Positions 1-12,415 of a stretch of 64,000 nucleotides of DNA are shown here, piece by piece. A program made the position numbers and the translations under genes. Below the pieces are notes generated by a model. It was not told where the DNA came from. It ran no database searches and saw nothing but the letters and a program-made list of their open reading frames with translations. The stretch spans positions 8,251,031 through 8,315,030 of the forward strand of contig CM055311.2 in NCBI GenBank assembly GCA_029255685.2, read 5' to 3'. Positions within the stretch are counted from its first letter, which is position 1. Every line of letters begins with the position of its first letter. This DNA is from Silene conica. Its lineage: Eukaryota; Streptophyta; Magnoliopsida; Caryophyllales; Caryophyllaceae.

Positions 1-282
1 CAAAAAAATCAAAGATGAAAAAATAAATTATGTTCACATAATTTTATGTAATTTGGATGTAAATAATATTCTAATTTGATTTAGATAAGAGTTTGATTTT
101 AGTTGAATATCTATTAGAATGTAATTTTACCTAACTACCTTTAAACATTTGGCGCAATAACGAAAATCAACATCTTATTTTCTCATTTCCTATTTTTTAT
201 GGTGGCGGCGAGATTCAGCGTCACCAGGCGACGCCCTATCGCCGTCCAACTTTTTATGAAACGGAGAAATATCTAATAGATG
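1..282. other. Host flank, no gene seen
   Basis: AT-rich DNA without a convincing open reading frame or RNA gene. A short GC-rich patch near 201-250 stands out in base composition, but I cannot assign it. Together with 447-464 this is the left flank of element A, so it was once contiguous with the sequence that now resumes at 11539. Confidence 0.5.
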
Positions 283-284
283 TA

Positions 285-444
285 CTCCCTGCTATTTAGT
301 ATATACTTCCCTTTCTTTTTACACAAATATTAAGGAAATGAATTTGGGCCACACAAATCAACCTACCACACATGAAATTGAATTTGGACAACAAAAAACT
401 TACCAAATAAGGGAAGAAGGAAGAAGGGGCAGAATACGAGGGAT
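285..444. mobile_element. Stowaway-like MITE (Tc1/mariner type)
   Basis: About 160 bp bounded by TA at 283-284 and at 445-446. The left end reads CTCCCTGCTATTT and the reverse complement of the right end reads ATCCCTCGTATT, an imperfect terminal inverted repeat of the CTCCCT type typical of plant Stowaway elements. It has no coding capacity, as expected for a MITE mobilised in trans by a mariner transposase. The inverted repeat is short and imperfect, so chance similarity is possible; the call rests on the CTCCCT ends plus the TA duplication. Confidence 0.55.
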
Positions 445-888
445 TACAATATGAATGAAATCAATGTAACACCCCCATTTATTTAAGGGCCTGTACTAGG
501 ACTCCCTAGATAAATAAGGATGTTACCATCTCGGTTTCCCGAGGCAGTAGACACAAAGGAAGATAAACAGTACTTTAAATTGATAAAGTTAGCTCTAACG
601 GTTTTACACAACTGAATTATAAAACTGTCTTTCTAAAATAAAAGTACAACTCGTAAACAACTATCATGTGATCTAGACTCTAGGCAGGTCCGGATCCAAG
701 TTTCTCTCTTCCCCTAGCTCCCACAGTCTCAACACCTGTCAATCTGCTCCCCAATAATTGGTTCATCACAGGTGATCACGAAAACACAGGGTCAACCACG
801 AGGTTGAGTAGAGAAAAACTGTAAACAAACCACATTACTATAAATAGAAAGTCAAACTTCTCCACTCCGAATCACAAGACCCATAATT

Positions 889-1045
889 CTCCACACCAAT
901 CACATACCCTTTATCTCCGCACCAATCACAGACCCTTTATCCCGCACCAATCACAGACCCTTTATCTCCGCACCAATCACAGACCCTTTATCTCCGCACC
1001 AATCACAGACCCTTTATCTCCGCACCAATCACAGACCCTTTATCG
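889..1045. repeat. 26-bp minisatellite in element A LTR
   Basis: About six tandem units built around CACCAATCACAGACCC followed by TTTATCTCCG. Most units are identical. The same array is in the other LTR at 9410-9566. A related array with AAACACAG in place of AATCACAG is in the solo LTR near 6369-6531. Confidence 0.9.
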
Positions 1046-1597
1046 TCACCTCGTATCATATCTCAGAATATATAAATAGAATATTGCAATATAATAATCA
1101 CATGATAACAACAATAAACATGGTTATCAGCAAATGTCAACAGATTACTCATCATTATATGCATAGTATTCCCCTACCTCAAATTGCCGAATGACAATCG
1201 AACAGCTGCTAGAAATATTCCACCTCGAACTCAATTCCTATAAATAGTACTTAATATCAATTTCCATTCATACAACCACACACTACTGATCAATTACTTG
1301 GTCATGTTCTCGCTTTAGTAAACATAACCACATACGAACAATTGTCACTATACTATATCACTAATCATACACTACCAAGTATATTAGTCAATAACAAGAC
1401 ATTGTTAACAATTAGTGAAATTACCATAACCTAACCATCAAACATTAACAACAATAGTTTTAATAAAATGATTTACTTTACTAACTAACACCAATATTGA
1501 CATTGTAAAACAATAGGTAAAAATAAAGATAATACTAATATCACTATCACATACACTTATAATTTTAGCAATAAGACCACTAATTAATAAAATACTA

Positions 1598-1666
1598 ATG
1601 ATGAATAAAAATAATAATAATAATAATAATAAGACAACAATTATAATAATAATAACAATAATAATA
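1598..1666. repeat. AAT-rich microsatellite in LTR
   Basis: Runs of AAT/ATA triplets interrupted by AAGACAAC and AACAAT. The homologous stretch is at 10119-10187 in the right LTR, and a similar run lies near 7138-7176 in the solo LTR. Confidence 0.8.
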
Positions 1667-3012
1667 AGCCATAGCTACAAAGATGAAGCGTAACATTAAC
1701 AACAAGCAACGAACAACGGCCTGAACAGTCCCTCAACAAGCCCACTTCGCAGCCCCTTCGACAACCCTTCAAAAGCCCGCACCACCACCGCACCACCGTG
1801 GTTGTGACCCCCGAACCACGGTGCAACCACCAACCCTGACCACTAACTCACGCTCACCCACGACAGTCACCGAAACCAGCCCTAAACACGCTGGTCACAA
1901 ACACCGACCCAGCTCCTGCTCATAATCTGTGTTACCCCCTTCCGTTCACACTCCCCTAACCCCCTGACAACACCACCGTTACCAAGACCAAGCACTAACA
2001 TCGACACCCTACCCCATCCCCGACACCCTGGTGGTAACCACCTGGGCTCGACACTACCTAAACCCACGAAACAGACCCCTCAACCCGAGTATAACACCCC
2101 CACTAAATCCCTGTTTCTGCGTAAAACACTTCAGCCATATACGAATAATTTTACGGTGCTATACAACCACCCTTCACCACCCTAAACACCACACAACAAC
2201 CCACAGACACACTACTATTATTACCCAAAAGTCGAACTCAAAGACACATCAAAACGAGGCTGACCACGACACAAAACGAGCAGACTACCTGAGCAGAACA
2301 GAGCACGAACATGGTCACTGTCGACACTTTAGGGGGTTGTCGTGACACCCATGATGATCCTATGGTGAGGTGAAGATGGTAGACATATAATACGCATTAT
2401 AGAGATTACATATAGCTATAAACACATATATAACGATCTGCAAAGAGGATGATAAGTACTCACGAAAATAGCGTGAACGCTGACGATGCTAACTGTGTGT
2501 CAGTCGCGAATTATGGCTTCCCTTGTCCCTTCCTTTCTTCCTAACATCGAACTCGGGTTACTGGTATACGGGGCATGGAGGCAGAAGAGGGGGTAGGGTT
2601 TTGTTTCACGTTTATGTGGCAAAGAGGGGCGTAGGGTTTGACAGCAGAAAGTGTCGATGGATAGGTTTTTGGTGAGGTGTTCTTACGTTGTTCAAATTAT
2701 TAGGGTTTTGTGTTTTATTTGTTCACATACCTGGTTCCCTACCAAGCCCAAGTCCAATCATGCCTCTCGAGGCCCTTCATGACATAACCCGTTCGTAACC
2801 CGTAACTTAAACTTAACCAATGCTCGTGTTTAAAATAACAAGTATGCATAACGTAATTATACCCGTCATGCTAACCATAAATACGTATCGAATAAAATAT
2901 AATTATGACTCGTCCTCAAAATATAAAATCACGCATCATCACGAATTATGAAAACATGATCAATGCGTCCATTATAATAATAGATATCATAACAAAAATA
3001 CGAGGTATTACA

Positions 3013-3028
3013 GTCTTCCCTCCTTAAA
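3013..3028 (-). promoter_or_regulatory. Element A polypurine tract
   Basis: On the minus strand this reads TTTTAAGGAGGGAAGAC directly before the 3' LTR, the expected start site for plus-strand DNA synthesis. Confidence 0.75.
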
Positions 3029-3029
3029 A

Positions 3030-3390
3030 TGAACTTCGTCCCGAAGTTCACCATCCCAGGGTCAACAACCCGGTCCCTAGGCACGCAATGAACACAACCA
3101 AAAGGTGACATCACATAACGCTAGAACTAAAAGAGAGTTGTGCAAAATATGGCATGTTACATTCTACCCTCATTAAGAAAACTTTGTCCCCAAAGTTAAC
3201 ATATAATTAGCTAAGTAAAAAGATATTTCACTAACACACTAAAAAGCATAACAAAAGTAGCCAAGATAATCAAATATATACAAACCATCACGACATACCA
3301 CTTAGCCCTGTCAGAACAACTAGTCATAACGTAAATCACCAAGATTTTACAATCCTATCCTCCTTAAAACATGGTTACGTCCTCGTAACC
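3030..3390 (-). repeat. Three hairpin blocks near the polypurine tract
   Basis: Three short stem-loops, each preceded by a C/T-rich CTCC or CTCA-TTAA block: arms 3030-3038/3042-3050 (TGAACTTCG, 9 bp), 3180-3186/3191-3197 (AACTTTG, 7 bp) and 3373-3379/3384-3390 (GGTTACG, 7 bp). The arms pair perfectly in each case but differ in sequence between copies; the loop stays TCC, TCCC or TCCT. The same design sits beside the polypurine tracts of Tekay-A and Tekay-B. Confidence 0.8.
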
Positions 3391-5946
3391 CCATTATAAG
3401 AATTCCAGCACATTACTCTGTTTTATCCATTATTCTATCTCATAAAAATCTTACTCTAAGTGACCAAGTATTGTGTTATCATAGTCGAACCTAAGAACAA
3501 GGACAAGGGGGAGTGAACTGGCGGAATAAAACCGACAATCAGTACTTCATCTCAATATCGATTTCAAACTCCTACAACAACTCAATCACCAAGGTCACAC
3601 TGGACTGTAAACACAATATGGCACAACGGCCAGATAACTTATAACTCGGTGCCAATGACCAATTCTCATCTCGATTTCGATATCAATATCATCAAATATT
3701 CCGTCAAAGGAACTGCTCAACATTTAGGGAAAAGAACTCTAAGCTACTCACCCGCAAATCAAGATCAAAGAATATGATAACTCGATCAGTACTGAACCGC
3801 AATTCCAATCTCAAACAAAACCAATCATGTCATTGTTCTAGACTCACGAGCAACTCAATCCCATCAAACTCTATCTCATTGGTACTTTCCTTGCAAATTC
3901 ATTGACATGCTTATATGTATACTTACAATTCCACAGTTCATACATAAGGATCTGGACGCTATACCAATCCAACCTAATACAAAACCATTATGCATAAACA
4001 ACTAATCAATTACCAAAAGTTCACCCATCTCACAAACAAAAGGATTATCTTATACGTAGGAAATATTACTTTCAAAATAAAGGAGCAATTTACAAATTTT
4101 CAACTCAAATAAGTACTCGTAAAACCAATAGCCATTATCATGTAAATATATATACCCTTGGGCAATAACAATAGTATTAGGATAAGTAGAAATTTGAGTT
4201 AATATATTTAGAACAGAATCAGAGGGGCTAACACTTACATACCATTGAAATTTTAACACCAAGCTAATATTTACAACAATGTAAACAATCAAGAAGCTCA
4301 TAGTTCATAATTGACGAATTAAAATGTTTGATGCCCATAATCCTATTATAGGAGAAAAATCATATTTTAAGAAAAGGCAAAGTGCACAATTAATTATCGT
4401 AATCAAACATGGAACATTGACATATCTCACAAGACATACGCAAATCACATGCTCACAAGACCGTTTAACATTCCTAGATATCAATAAATTAACAAAACAC
4501 TTAGGTACCTCTTTCCGTCCACTCCCATTGCATCATTTATCATGAAGCAATTACTATATACGACTTGCCAAAACGAGGGTTTTACACAATGCGCAGCAAT
4601 TAAACATTCCAACAGGATTCCTTCGTCACATAGTTACAGAATTGCCATATTGTAACAATCGCCATAAATTATCAAACATCAAGCTTTCTTTGAAAATATT
4701 TTTTTTTTTTTTTGAAACAATCAAAAGGTAGTTTGTGACAATTATAGACTCAACCAAGGACAATTTTACCAGCTACAGCTCGGAACTAAGACTACATAGA
4801 GGCATTCTGACTCTTCTTTTCTAACATTGTTCTTTTAGTTCATGAATTATGCAGATTTTAATGATCAAGGTAAACGGATTCACATCACTGGTACTCCCAT
4901 AAAACTCACCATGCCAACTAATTAATAACTCATTATATTATGATCAAGTTTGTAATCATAGCAAATGCAGTTCAGTTTGTGACTCATCAATATACATGAA
5001 GGTGTTATGAAGGTTATTATCTTGGTGAACTAGACAACGATATACCATAAATATATAAAAGAACATCAACACGATTAACATCGTTCAGAATGACCACTAC
5101 CCTTACTTATAACAATTAGATTGCTATATCATGCTAATAAGTTTACGAGTCCAATTTGATTCTACCACCTGTCAAGACTCTTCTCTGATTAATATGACTT
5201 TAACATCACGTACAAACATCACATCATTATTTTGGAGTCATAACACTAGAAGTTAAGAGCGTTAGTATAATTGAAACTATTTTATATAGAAATAAGCAAG
5301 ATAACATTATCATAAAGTAAGATTCACATTCATATCATATGCCTACTATTCATGTTACTAATGCCATAACAGGACATCACATAATTCACATTGATTAAAC
5401 ATTCCTATTAAACTTACATAACTCACAATTTCACCAATTAAACATTACGTAGCAATTTACGCGAATTATAATTACATATCCACTTAGCTATCTTGCATAT
5501 AATGTATTAACTAATCATAGGAAACAGAAGCGGATACATATCTCAAGGGAATCATTTATAACAATTTTGACGATTTAAATGGTTTGGACAAGAACTTTAC
5601 AACAATTCATCGGAAGTTGGGCAGCTTACAAAAATCACAATTAACAACGACTCGATAAGATTTTACATAGCTTATCCTTTTGTATACGTTGAATGGATAT
5701 TCTAAACAGTGGAGTTGGAATTAAACATAGAAAGTAAACACGTTTTATTTCGTTTACAACTTCACATTGCTTCTTCGAAACTCAACCGTTCTTCTTCCGA
5801 AACACGTTGACATAAAATTTGGAGCATAGACATCACTTGTACCATATTAACATTCATTTCTTATTTCAACAAACATTATCATCTAGAACACGGTAAGGAT
5901 TTCGAAACTGACTGTAGGCTCCACTAAATAACTCGATAGTTGTACA

Positions 5947-8457
5947 TGTAACACCCCGATTTATCAAGGAGCCTTTAGCAAGACATCCTCAGTAAATTGA
6001 GCTGTTACCATCTCGGAATATCCGAGGTAGTGAATAACAAAGTAAATCATACCAAAGTACTTTATATGAAAACTAGTGAAATTTAAACTTCAGTGTTACA
6101 GGTACTACACAGCGGAATAAAAAAAAACAACTGATAACTACAAGATATGTGATCTACATCTAAGTCGGTCCATCCAAGTGCTCACGCCATCCCATGCTCC
6201 CACAACAACATCTTTCCTGTCAAAACTGCTCCCCATTACGGATCATCACAGGTGTCACACGAATACACAGGGTCAACCACGAGGTTGAGTAGAGGAAAAA
6301 CTATAAACAAACCACATTACTATAAATAGAAAGTCGAACTTCTCCACTCCGAATCACAAGACCCATAAATCTCCACACCAATCACAGACCCTTTATCTCC
6401 GCACCAAACACAGACCCTTTATCTCCGCACCAAACACAGACCCTTTATCTCCGCACCAAACACAGACCCTTTATCTCCGCACCAAACACAGACCCTTTAT
6501 CTCCGCACCAAACACAGACCCTTTATCTCCGCTTCGTATCGTATCACAGAGATATACAGTCAATCAATAACATTATAATATTATTCATTCAATAAAACGT
6601 ATACAACTCACCACAGTTAATAATCAATGTCACAATATCGTAAACAAGATCTCAATCATTTCCCCTACCTCGAATAGCAGAAGGATAAGGTCAACTGTAA
6701 AGCTGCTAGAAGTATTCCACGCGAAACCGTCACCTAAACATATATTACGGAACTAATTAATAAACTTCCCGAACCCCCATAAGTCAACTTACTCTTATTG
6801 CAAAAGTACTCTTCCATAAGTGGAAAGTTTCCCAAAATGGAAACTTCCCAAAATAGTAGTTTCTTTAAAACATTACTTCCCGACCCATAATATAGCCAAA
6901 CACCACCTTTAACATAATTAACATAATTAAACATAGATAACTATTATCAATTATTAATATCTACTAAACATATAAATAATAAAACATTATTAATAACAAT
7001 AATAGTAACTTATATATATTAATAAACTTGATATACAATTATAACATTTGCCAACAACATACCTAATAATAATAATACTAATATTAATAACATTATTATC
7101 CTATAATTATAAAATCACCATAAAAATAAATCAATTAATAATAATAAACATAAAACAATAATAATAATAATAATAACCAAAACACACAACGTATAAAACG
7201 CAGCCTAAGTACCAGCCCCAAAACCCGTAACCGACAGCCTGACCACCCTACTTCCAGCCTTCCTCGACACACCCTTTCCGCCTTAACCACCACCCCAACG
7301 CCGTGACTACCTCCCTGGACTACGGTGTACCACTTGGCGCCAACCACGAATCCAGACTTGTCCCCACCAGCTCTCAAAACCACCATCAAACCCCCTGGTC
7401 ACAACTACCTACACTGAACCCGCGACGAACACCTACCGTAACCAACCCCTAAACGCTTGCTAGCACCACCATTACCCCCGCCAGTTACCACCACCCGACA
7501 CCCCAGACTACCAACAAGCAACTGGTGTCAACCCCCTGGCCTCGACACCACTACACTCATTGAACAACAACCTCCAAACCCACTGTCCCTCACGATACCC
7601 TCTGGTTTACAAATACCCCGAGCCACTGTTTGGGAGAAATTCACGGTGGTTCAACCACCATTCTCCACCCCATCCATTGCCACACGACTCACAACCACCC
7701 CCCTACTATTACTCATAAGGCTCATTCCCAGAAACAACCCGAAACCCGATATAACGCAGCCCCAATCGAAACAGCGCAAAAGAAACGAAAACAGAGCGAA
7801 AACAGAGTTTTGACAGCAGACGACTCGCGGTGGTTAACACGCCACCCACGGTGGTCTTACGGTGGTCTAAATACGATGGACATGTTACACAAAATACAAG
7901 GATTACATACGAACTTAGTTTACGGTTCACAGATGCAAAACAACACAATAAAACACTTACGAACATAGCTGCGCAGGTGAACTATTCCGGTGATGGTTAT
8001 CTCAGATTCGCTCCTTCCCTTCTTCTTCCCAATCCCAGGCCAGGTTCATTGAGTGTATGGATTAAGGAGATAGAAGAGTGAAGGGTTTTTAGGGTTGTAC
8101 GTAGTAAGGAGGCAAAAGAGACAATAGGGTTTTGAGTTTTTGTTTTGATAGGTTTGTCGATGGGTGAGGAGTATGATAGGTTTGTCGATGGTTTTAGGAG
8201 TATGATATGCATTAGGGTTTTATTTTTGTATCCCATCATTGATGCATTGCACAATTACACCACCCATCAAGTATAAATCGTAAGACCAAACCCATCACGT
8301 ATCCCGATAAAATAAAATACTGATTCCCGTTCATACGTCGCAACTTAAAATATAACTAATACGATAAAAATATAAATAAAACCTTATTCAATAAATTAAT
8401 TATCGAATACACGTTAATATAAATAATAAACCATATAATAAAATACGGAGTATTACA
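5947..8457 (-). mobile_element. Solo LTR inserted in element A
   Basis: A 2,511-bp LTR bounded by TGTAACACCCCG and GGAGTATTACA, with an exact target duplication GTACA at 5942-5946 and 8458-8462. Its terminal motifs, 26-bp minisatellite and overall order match element A's LTR, but the sequence is clearly a different subfamily. No internal sequence is present, as expected after recombination between two LTRs. It has the same orientation as its host element. Confidence 0.9.
6369..6531. repeat. 26-bp minisatellite in solo LTR
   Basis: Tandem units around CACCAAACACAGACCC plus TTTATCTCCG, homologous to the array in element A but with its own fixed variant, so each subfamily has homogenised its array separately. 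Confidence 0.88.
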
Positions 8458-8462
8458 GTACA

Positions 8463-8985
8463 TGTGTATATAAATAAATTAGTTTCTACCATCACGCAAT
8501 TGCAACATATACAAGTATAGAAGTATAACTAGGAGTTTCTACGATGTACGCAACACATAACTATATACATTCATGGCTTAGGGTGACATATTCCGCATAT
8601 CACTAGACATGTATTACTTTCACATATAATCATAAGGTCAACTGAATTCCTCATCCTTATAAGGAATTAAACATCAAAAAAAAATCATATAGTGACGATA
8701 GTCTTATAATACCAGATAATCGTATGAATATTTCAAAATACCAAACTCAAATGGTCACATCACTTTTAAATATCGCTCGACAGTTACTTATCCATATACT
8801 TAAAATTTATACTCAACCATCCATCTCGATTCACATACTGATATCAATCATAATCTCCGATAACATTATTAGATAGCCACAGTTCACATATTACTTACCT
8901 CATTCTTCTCCTGTAAGAGTGTTAGTACAAAATATCTAGGTCGCTATAAAGTCTACCCCACTCTTCAATTACTCTGATACCACTT
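8463..8985 (-). other. Element A internal region, leader side, non-coding
   Basis: About 520 bp between the solo LTR and the primer-binding site. AT-rich; no gag start or other gene is visible. Confidence 0.6.
8972..8982 (-). promoter_or_regulatory. Element A primer-binding site
   Basis: On the minus strand TGGTATCAGAG lies three bases inside the 5' LTR. It complements the 3' end of initiator-Met tRNA, the usual primer of Tekay-like chromoviruses, and fixes the minus orientation. Confidence 0.85.
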
Positions 8986-11533
8986 TGTAACACCCCCATT
9001 TATTTAAGGGCCTGTACTAGGACTCCCTAGATAAATAAGGATGTTACCATCTCGGTTTCCCGAGGCAGTAGACACAAAGGAAGATAAACAGTACTTTAAA
9101 TTGATAAAGTTAGCTCTAACGGTTTTACACAACTGAATTATAAAACTGTCTTGCTAAAATAAAAGTACAACTCGTAAACAACTATCATGTGATCTAGACT
9201 CTAGGCAGGTCCGGATCCAAGCTTCTCTCTTCCCCTAGCTCCCACAGTCTCAACACCTGTCAATCTGCTCCCCAATAATTGGTTCATCACAGGTGATCAC
9301 GAAAACACAGGGTCAACCACGAGGTTGAGTAGAGAAAAACTGTAAACAAACCACATTACTATAAATAGAAAGTCAAACTTCTCCACTCCGAATCACAAGA
9401 CCCATAATTCTCCACACCAATCACATACCCTTTATCTCCGCACCAATCACAGACCCTTTATCCCGCACCAATCACAGACCCTTTATCTCCGCACCAATCA
9501 CAGACCCTTTATCTCCGCACCAATCACAGACCCTTTATCTCCGCACCAATCACAGACCCTTTATCGTCACCTCGTATCATATCTCAGAATATATAAATAG
9601 AATATTGCAATATAATAATCACATGATAACAACAATAAACATGGTTATCAGCAAATGTCAACAGATTACTCATCATTATATGCATAGTATTCCCCTACCT
9701 CAAATTGCCGAATGACAATCGAACAGCTGCTAGAAATATTCCACCTCGAACTCAATTCCTATAAATAGTACTTAATATCAATTTCCATTCATACAACCAC
9801 ACACTACTGATCAATTACTTGGTCATGTTCTCGCTTTAGTAAACATAACCACATACGAACAATTGTCACTATACTATATCACTAATCATACACTACCAAG
9901 TATATTAGTCAATAACAAGACATTGTTAACAATTAGTGAAATTACCATAACCTAACCATCAAACATTAACAACAATAGTTTTAATAAAATGATTTACTTT
10001 ACTAACTAACACCAATATTGACATTGTAAAACAATAGGTAAAAATAAAGATAATACTAATATCACTATCACATACACTTATAATTTTAGCAATAAGACCA
10101 CTAATTAATAAAATACTAATAATGAATAAAAATAATAATAATAATAATAATAAGACAACAATTATAATAATAATAACAATAATAATAAGCCATAGCTACA
10201 AAGATGAAGCGTAACATTAACAACAAGCAACGAACAACGGCCTGAACAGTCCCTCAACAAGCCCACTTCGCAGCCCCTTCGACAACCCTTCAAAAGCCCG
10301 CACCACCACCGCACCACCGTGGTTGTGACCCCCGAACCACGGTGCAACCACCAACCCTGACCACTAACTCACGCTCACCCACGACAGTCACCGAAACCAG
10401 CCCTAAACACGCTGGTCACAAACACCGACCCAGCTCCTGCTCATAATCTGTGTTACCCCCTTCCGTTCACACTCCCCTAACCCCCTGACAACACCACCGT
10501 TACCAAGACCAAGCACTAACATCGACACCCTACCCCATCCCCGACACCCTGGTGGTAACCACCTGGGCTCGACACTACCTAAACCCACGAAACAGACCCC
10601 TCAACCCGAGTATAACACCCCCACTAAATCCCTGTTTCTGCGTAAAACACTTCAGCCATATACGAATAATTTTACGGTGCTATACAACCACCCTTCACCA
10701 CCCTAAACACCACACAACAACCCACAGACACACTACTATTATTACCCAAAAGTCGAACTCAAAGACACATCAAAACGAGGCTGACCACGACACAAAACGA
10801 GCAGACTACCTGAGCAGAACAGAGCACGAACATGGTCACTGTCGACACTTTAGGGGGTTGTCGTGACACCCATGATGATCCTATGGTGAGGTGAAGATGG
10901 TAGACATATAATACGCATTATAGAGATTACATATAGCTATAAACACATATATAACGATCTGCAAAGAGGATGATAAGTACTCACGAAAATAGCGTGAACG
11001 CTGACGATGCTAACTGTGTGTCAGTCGCGAATTATGGCTTCCCTTGTCCCTTCCTTTCTTCCTAACATCGAACTCGGGTTACTGGTATACGGGGCATGGA
11101 GGCAGAAGAGGGGGTAGGGTTTTGTTTCACGTTTATGTGGCAAAGAGGGGCGTAGGGTTTGACAGCAGAAAGTGTCGATGGATAGGTTTTTGGTGAGGTG
11201 TTCTTACGTTGTTCAAATTATTAGGGTTTTGTGTTTTATTTGTTCACATACCTGGTTCCCTACCAAGCCCAAGTCCAATCATGCCTCTCGAGGCCCTTCA
11301 TGACATAACCCGTTCGTAACCCGTAACTTAAACTTAACCAATGCTCGTGTTTAAAATAACAAGTATGCATAACGTAATTATACCCGTCATGCTAACCATA
11401 AATACGTATCGAATAAAATATAATTATGACTCGTCCTCAAAATATAAAATCACGCATCATCACGAATTATGAAAACATGATCAATGCGTCCATTATAATA
11501 ATAGATATCATAACAAAAATACGAGGTATTACA
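8986..11533 (-). repeat. Element A 5' LTR (right copy)
   Basis: Same length and nearly the same sequence as 465-3012. It is the 5' LTR of the minus-strand element because the primer-binding site adjoins its left edge. The target duplication ATCAA follows directly at 11534. Confidence 0.93.
9410..9566. repeat. 26-bp minisatellite, right LTR copy
   Basis: Counterpart of 889-1045 at the constant 8,521-bp offset, with the same number of units. Confidence 0.9.
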
Positions 11534-11538
11534 ATCAA

Positions 11539-12415
11539 TATCACCGCGATAACTTATATAACTTGAAATTTATAGCCCCATAAGCATACGGTTACCCGTT
11601 GTAGTATGCGGGAGTCGAAACTCGAACCCAAAGGATGGTTTGTGGCTTCTAAGTTTAATTGTTCAGGCTACTAGTTTAATTCAACAATAGATTGATTTTG
11701 CGAGAAATGAAAACTAAGCAAGCAAACTAGGTAGACTAGCATAAACTAATGACTAAACGGGTTGAAATATAAGATTTAAGAAACTAAGATGACGGGTTCA
11801 CCAAAGCGCGGTAGGGGAAGGGCAAATAGCAGGCAAACGGGTTAATAAGAGTGATACGATAATTAAAACTCGACCTCTCGATACAAGTCCTAACCTAGGT
11901 CAAGAAAAGTCGACTTACTCATTCAACCGAATTGATCCACAAGTTGTTATTATGTCCTAATCACTAATCAAGGTACTCACTAGACTAATGGACAATTTGC
12001 TAAAGGAACAAACCTAACCTTTTCATTTAGGCATTTCTTCGAACACTTTGCATGCATAACAACGAGAAAACGTAAACAACTCAATAAAAGCCATAGAAAC
12101 ATACTAAACGTCTCCTTAAACCCTACAAAGGCCCCCTTCATCCGAGTAATTAAACTACTCACACATGTAAGAGGTTAACATGGCAAAGCAAACAAAAGGT
12201 GGATATAAGTATATAATCAACATTATAAACTAAGAACAAAACAAAGGATGAATACCAAATGTAAAAAATTGATAACCAAAGTAGATTAAGGAGAGACAAT
12301 ACCAAAAGAGAGCAATTTTGATTGATTAATGGAAGAATTCTTCAATAACTCCAAATTACAACCCGAGTTACAATGCACAAATCAAAGAGGAACTAAATCT
12401 AAGCTACGTAAGAAG
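11539..12415 (-). repeat. Probable old Athila-type LTR remnant
   Basis: Read on the minus strand, this stretch has the look of an Athila LTR: the phrase GGTTGTAATTTGGAG is shared with the Athila-A LTR (near 13550), followed by similar T-rich text, a GTGTGAGTAGTT phrase, and a terminal part resembling the GTTCGAC...TATAAATTT end of Athila LTRs. No open reading frame is present. It is target DNA for both element A (at its left edge) and the CCCTG composite. The boundaries are not clear, and the call is from text similarity only. Confidence 0.45.

Larger units (their letters stand above)
465..3012 (-). repeat. Element A 3' LTR (left copy)
   Basis: Begins TGTAACACCCCC and ends GAGGTATTACA in plus-strand reading. 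It matches 8986-11533 over its full length at a constant offset of 8,521 bp; I noted differences near 632, 701 and 1600. It is the 3' LTR because the polypurine tract adjoins its right edge. It contains a 26-bp minisatellite, an AAT-rich microsatellite and a proline/threonine-rich pseudo-reading frame that I do not consider a gene. Confidence 0.93.
3013..5946 (-). other. Element A internal region, left part, non-coding
   Basis: AT-rich, with no recognisable gag or pol reading frame on either strand. Its first 380 bases carry three degenerate copies of the polypurine-tract block, each with a short hairpin (3030-3050, 3180-3197, 3373-3390). A T-run lies near 4700. The remainder shows nothing I can name. 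Confidence 0.7.
465..11533 (-). mobile_element. Element A: young non-coding LTR retrotransposon, Tekay-like termini
   Basis: Complete in outline: two 2,548-bp LTRs, a primer-binding site and a polypurine tract in minus-strand order, and an exact 5-bp target duplication ATCAA at 460-464 and 11534-11538. The PBS TGGTATCAGAG matches the 3' end of initiator-Met tRNA. The LTR termini (TGTAATACC to GTGTTACA on the minus strand) and the GGGACGAAGTTC block upstream of the polypurine tract are typical of Tekay/Del chromoviruses. The internal region without its inner solo LTR is about 3.5 kb and shows no gag or pol reading frame, so the element must have moved on proteins supplied by a relative (a LARD-like non-autonomous element). 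By eye the LTRs differ at about three sites, implying a very recent insertion. Confidence 0.9.

Noticed and set aside
889-1045. Regular 26-bp repeats looking like a CRISPR array
   Set aside because: Units are directly adjacent without unique spacers and lie in a plant LTR; it is a minisatellite.
1641-2345. Reading frames of 61 and 104 residues that recur identically at 10162-10866
   Set aside because: They lie inside the two LTRs of element A and repeat only because the LTRs do; composition is low-complexity and no family is recognised.
7457-8081. Overlapping plus-strand frames of 83-118 residues in the solo LTR
   Set aside because: Pro/Thr-rich translations of non-coding LTR DNA, overlapping in several frames, no recognisable domain.
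8972-8982. Possible tRNA fragment at the GGTATCAGAG sites (also 24979, 54962, 63773)
   Set aside because: Only 11-13 bases matching tRNA ends beside LTRs; these are primer-binding sites, not tRNA genes.
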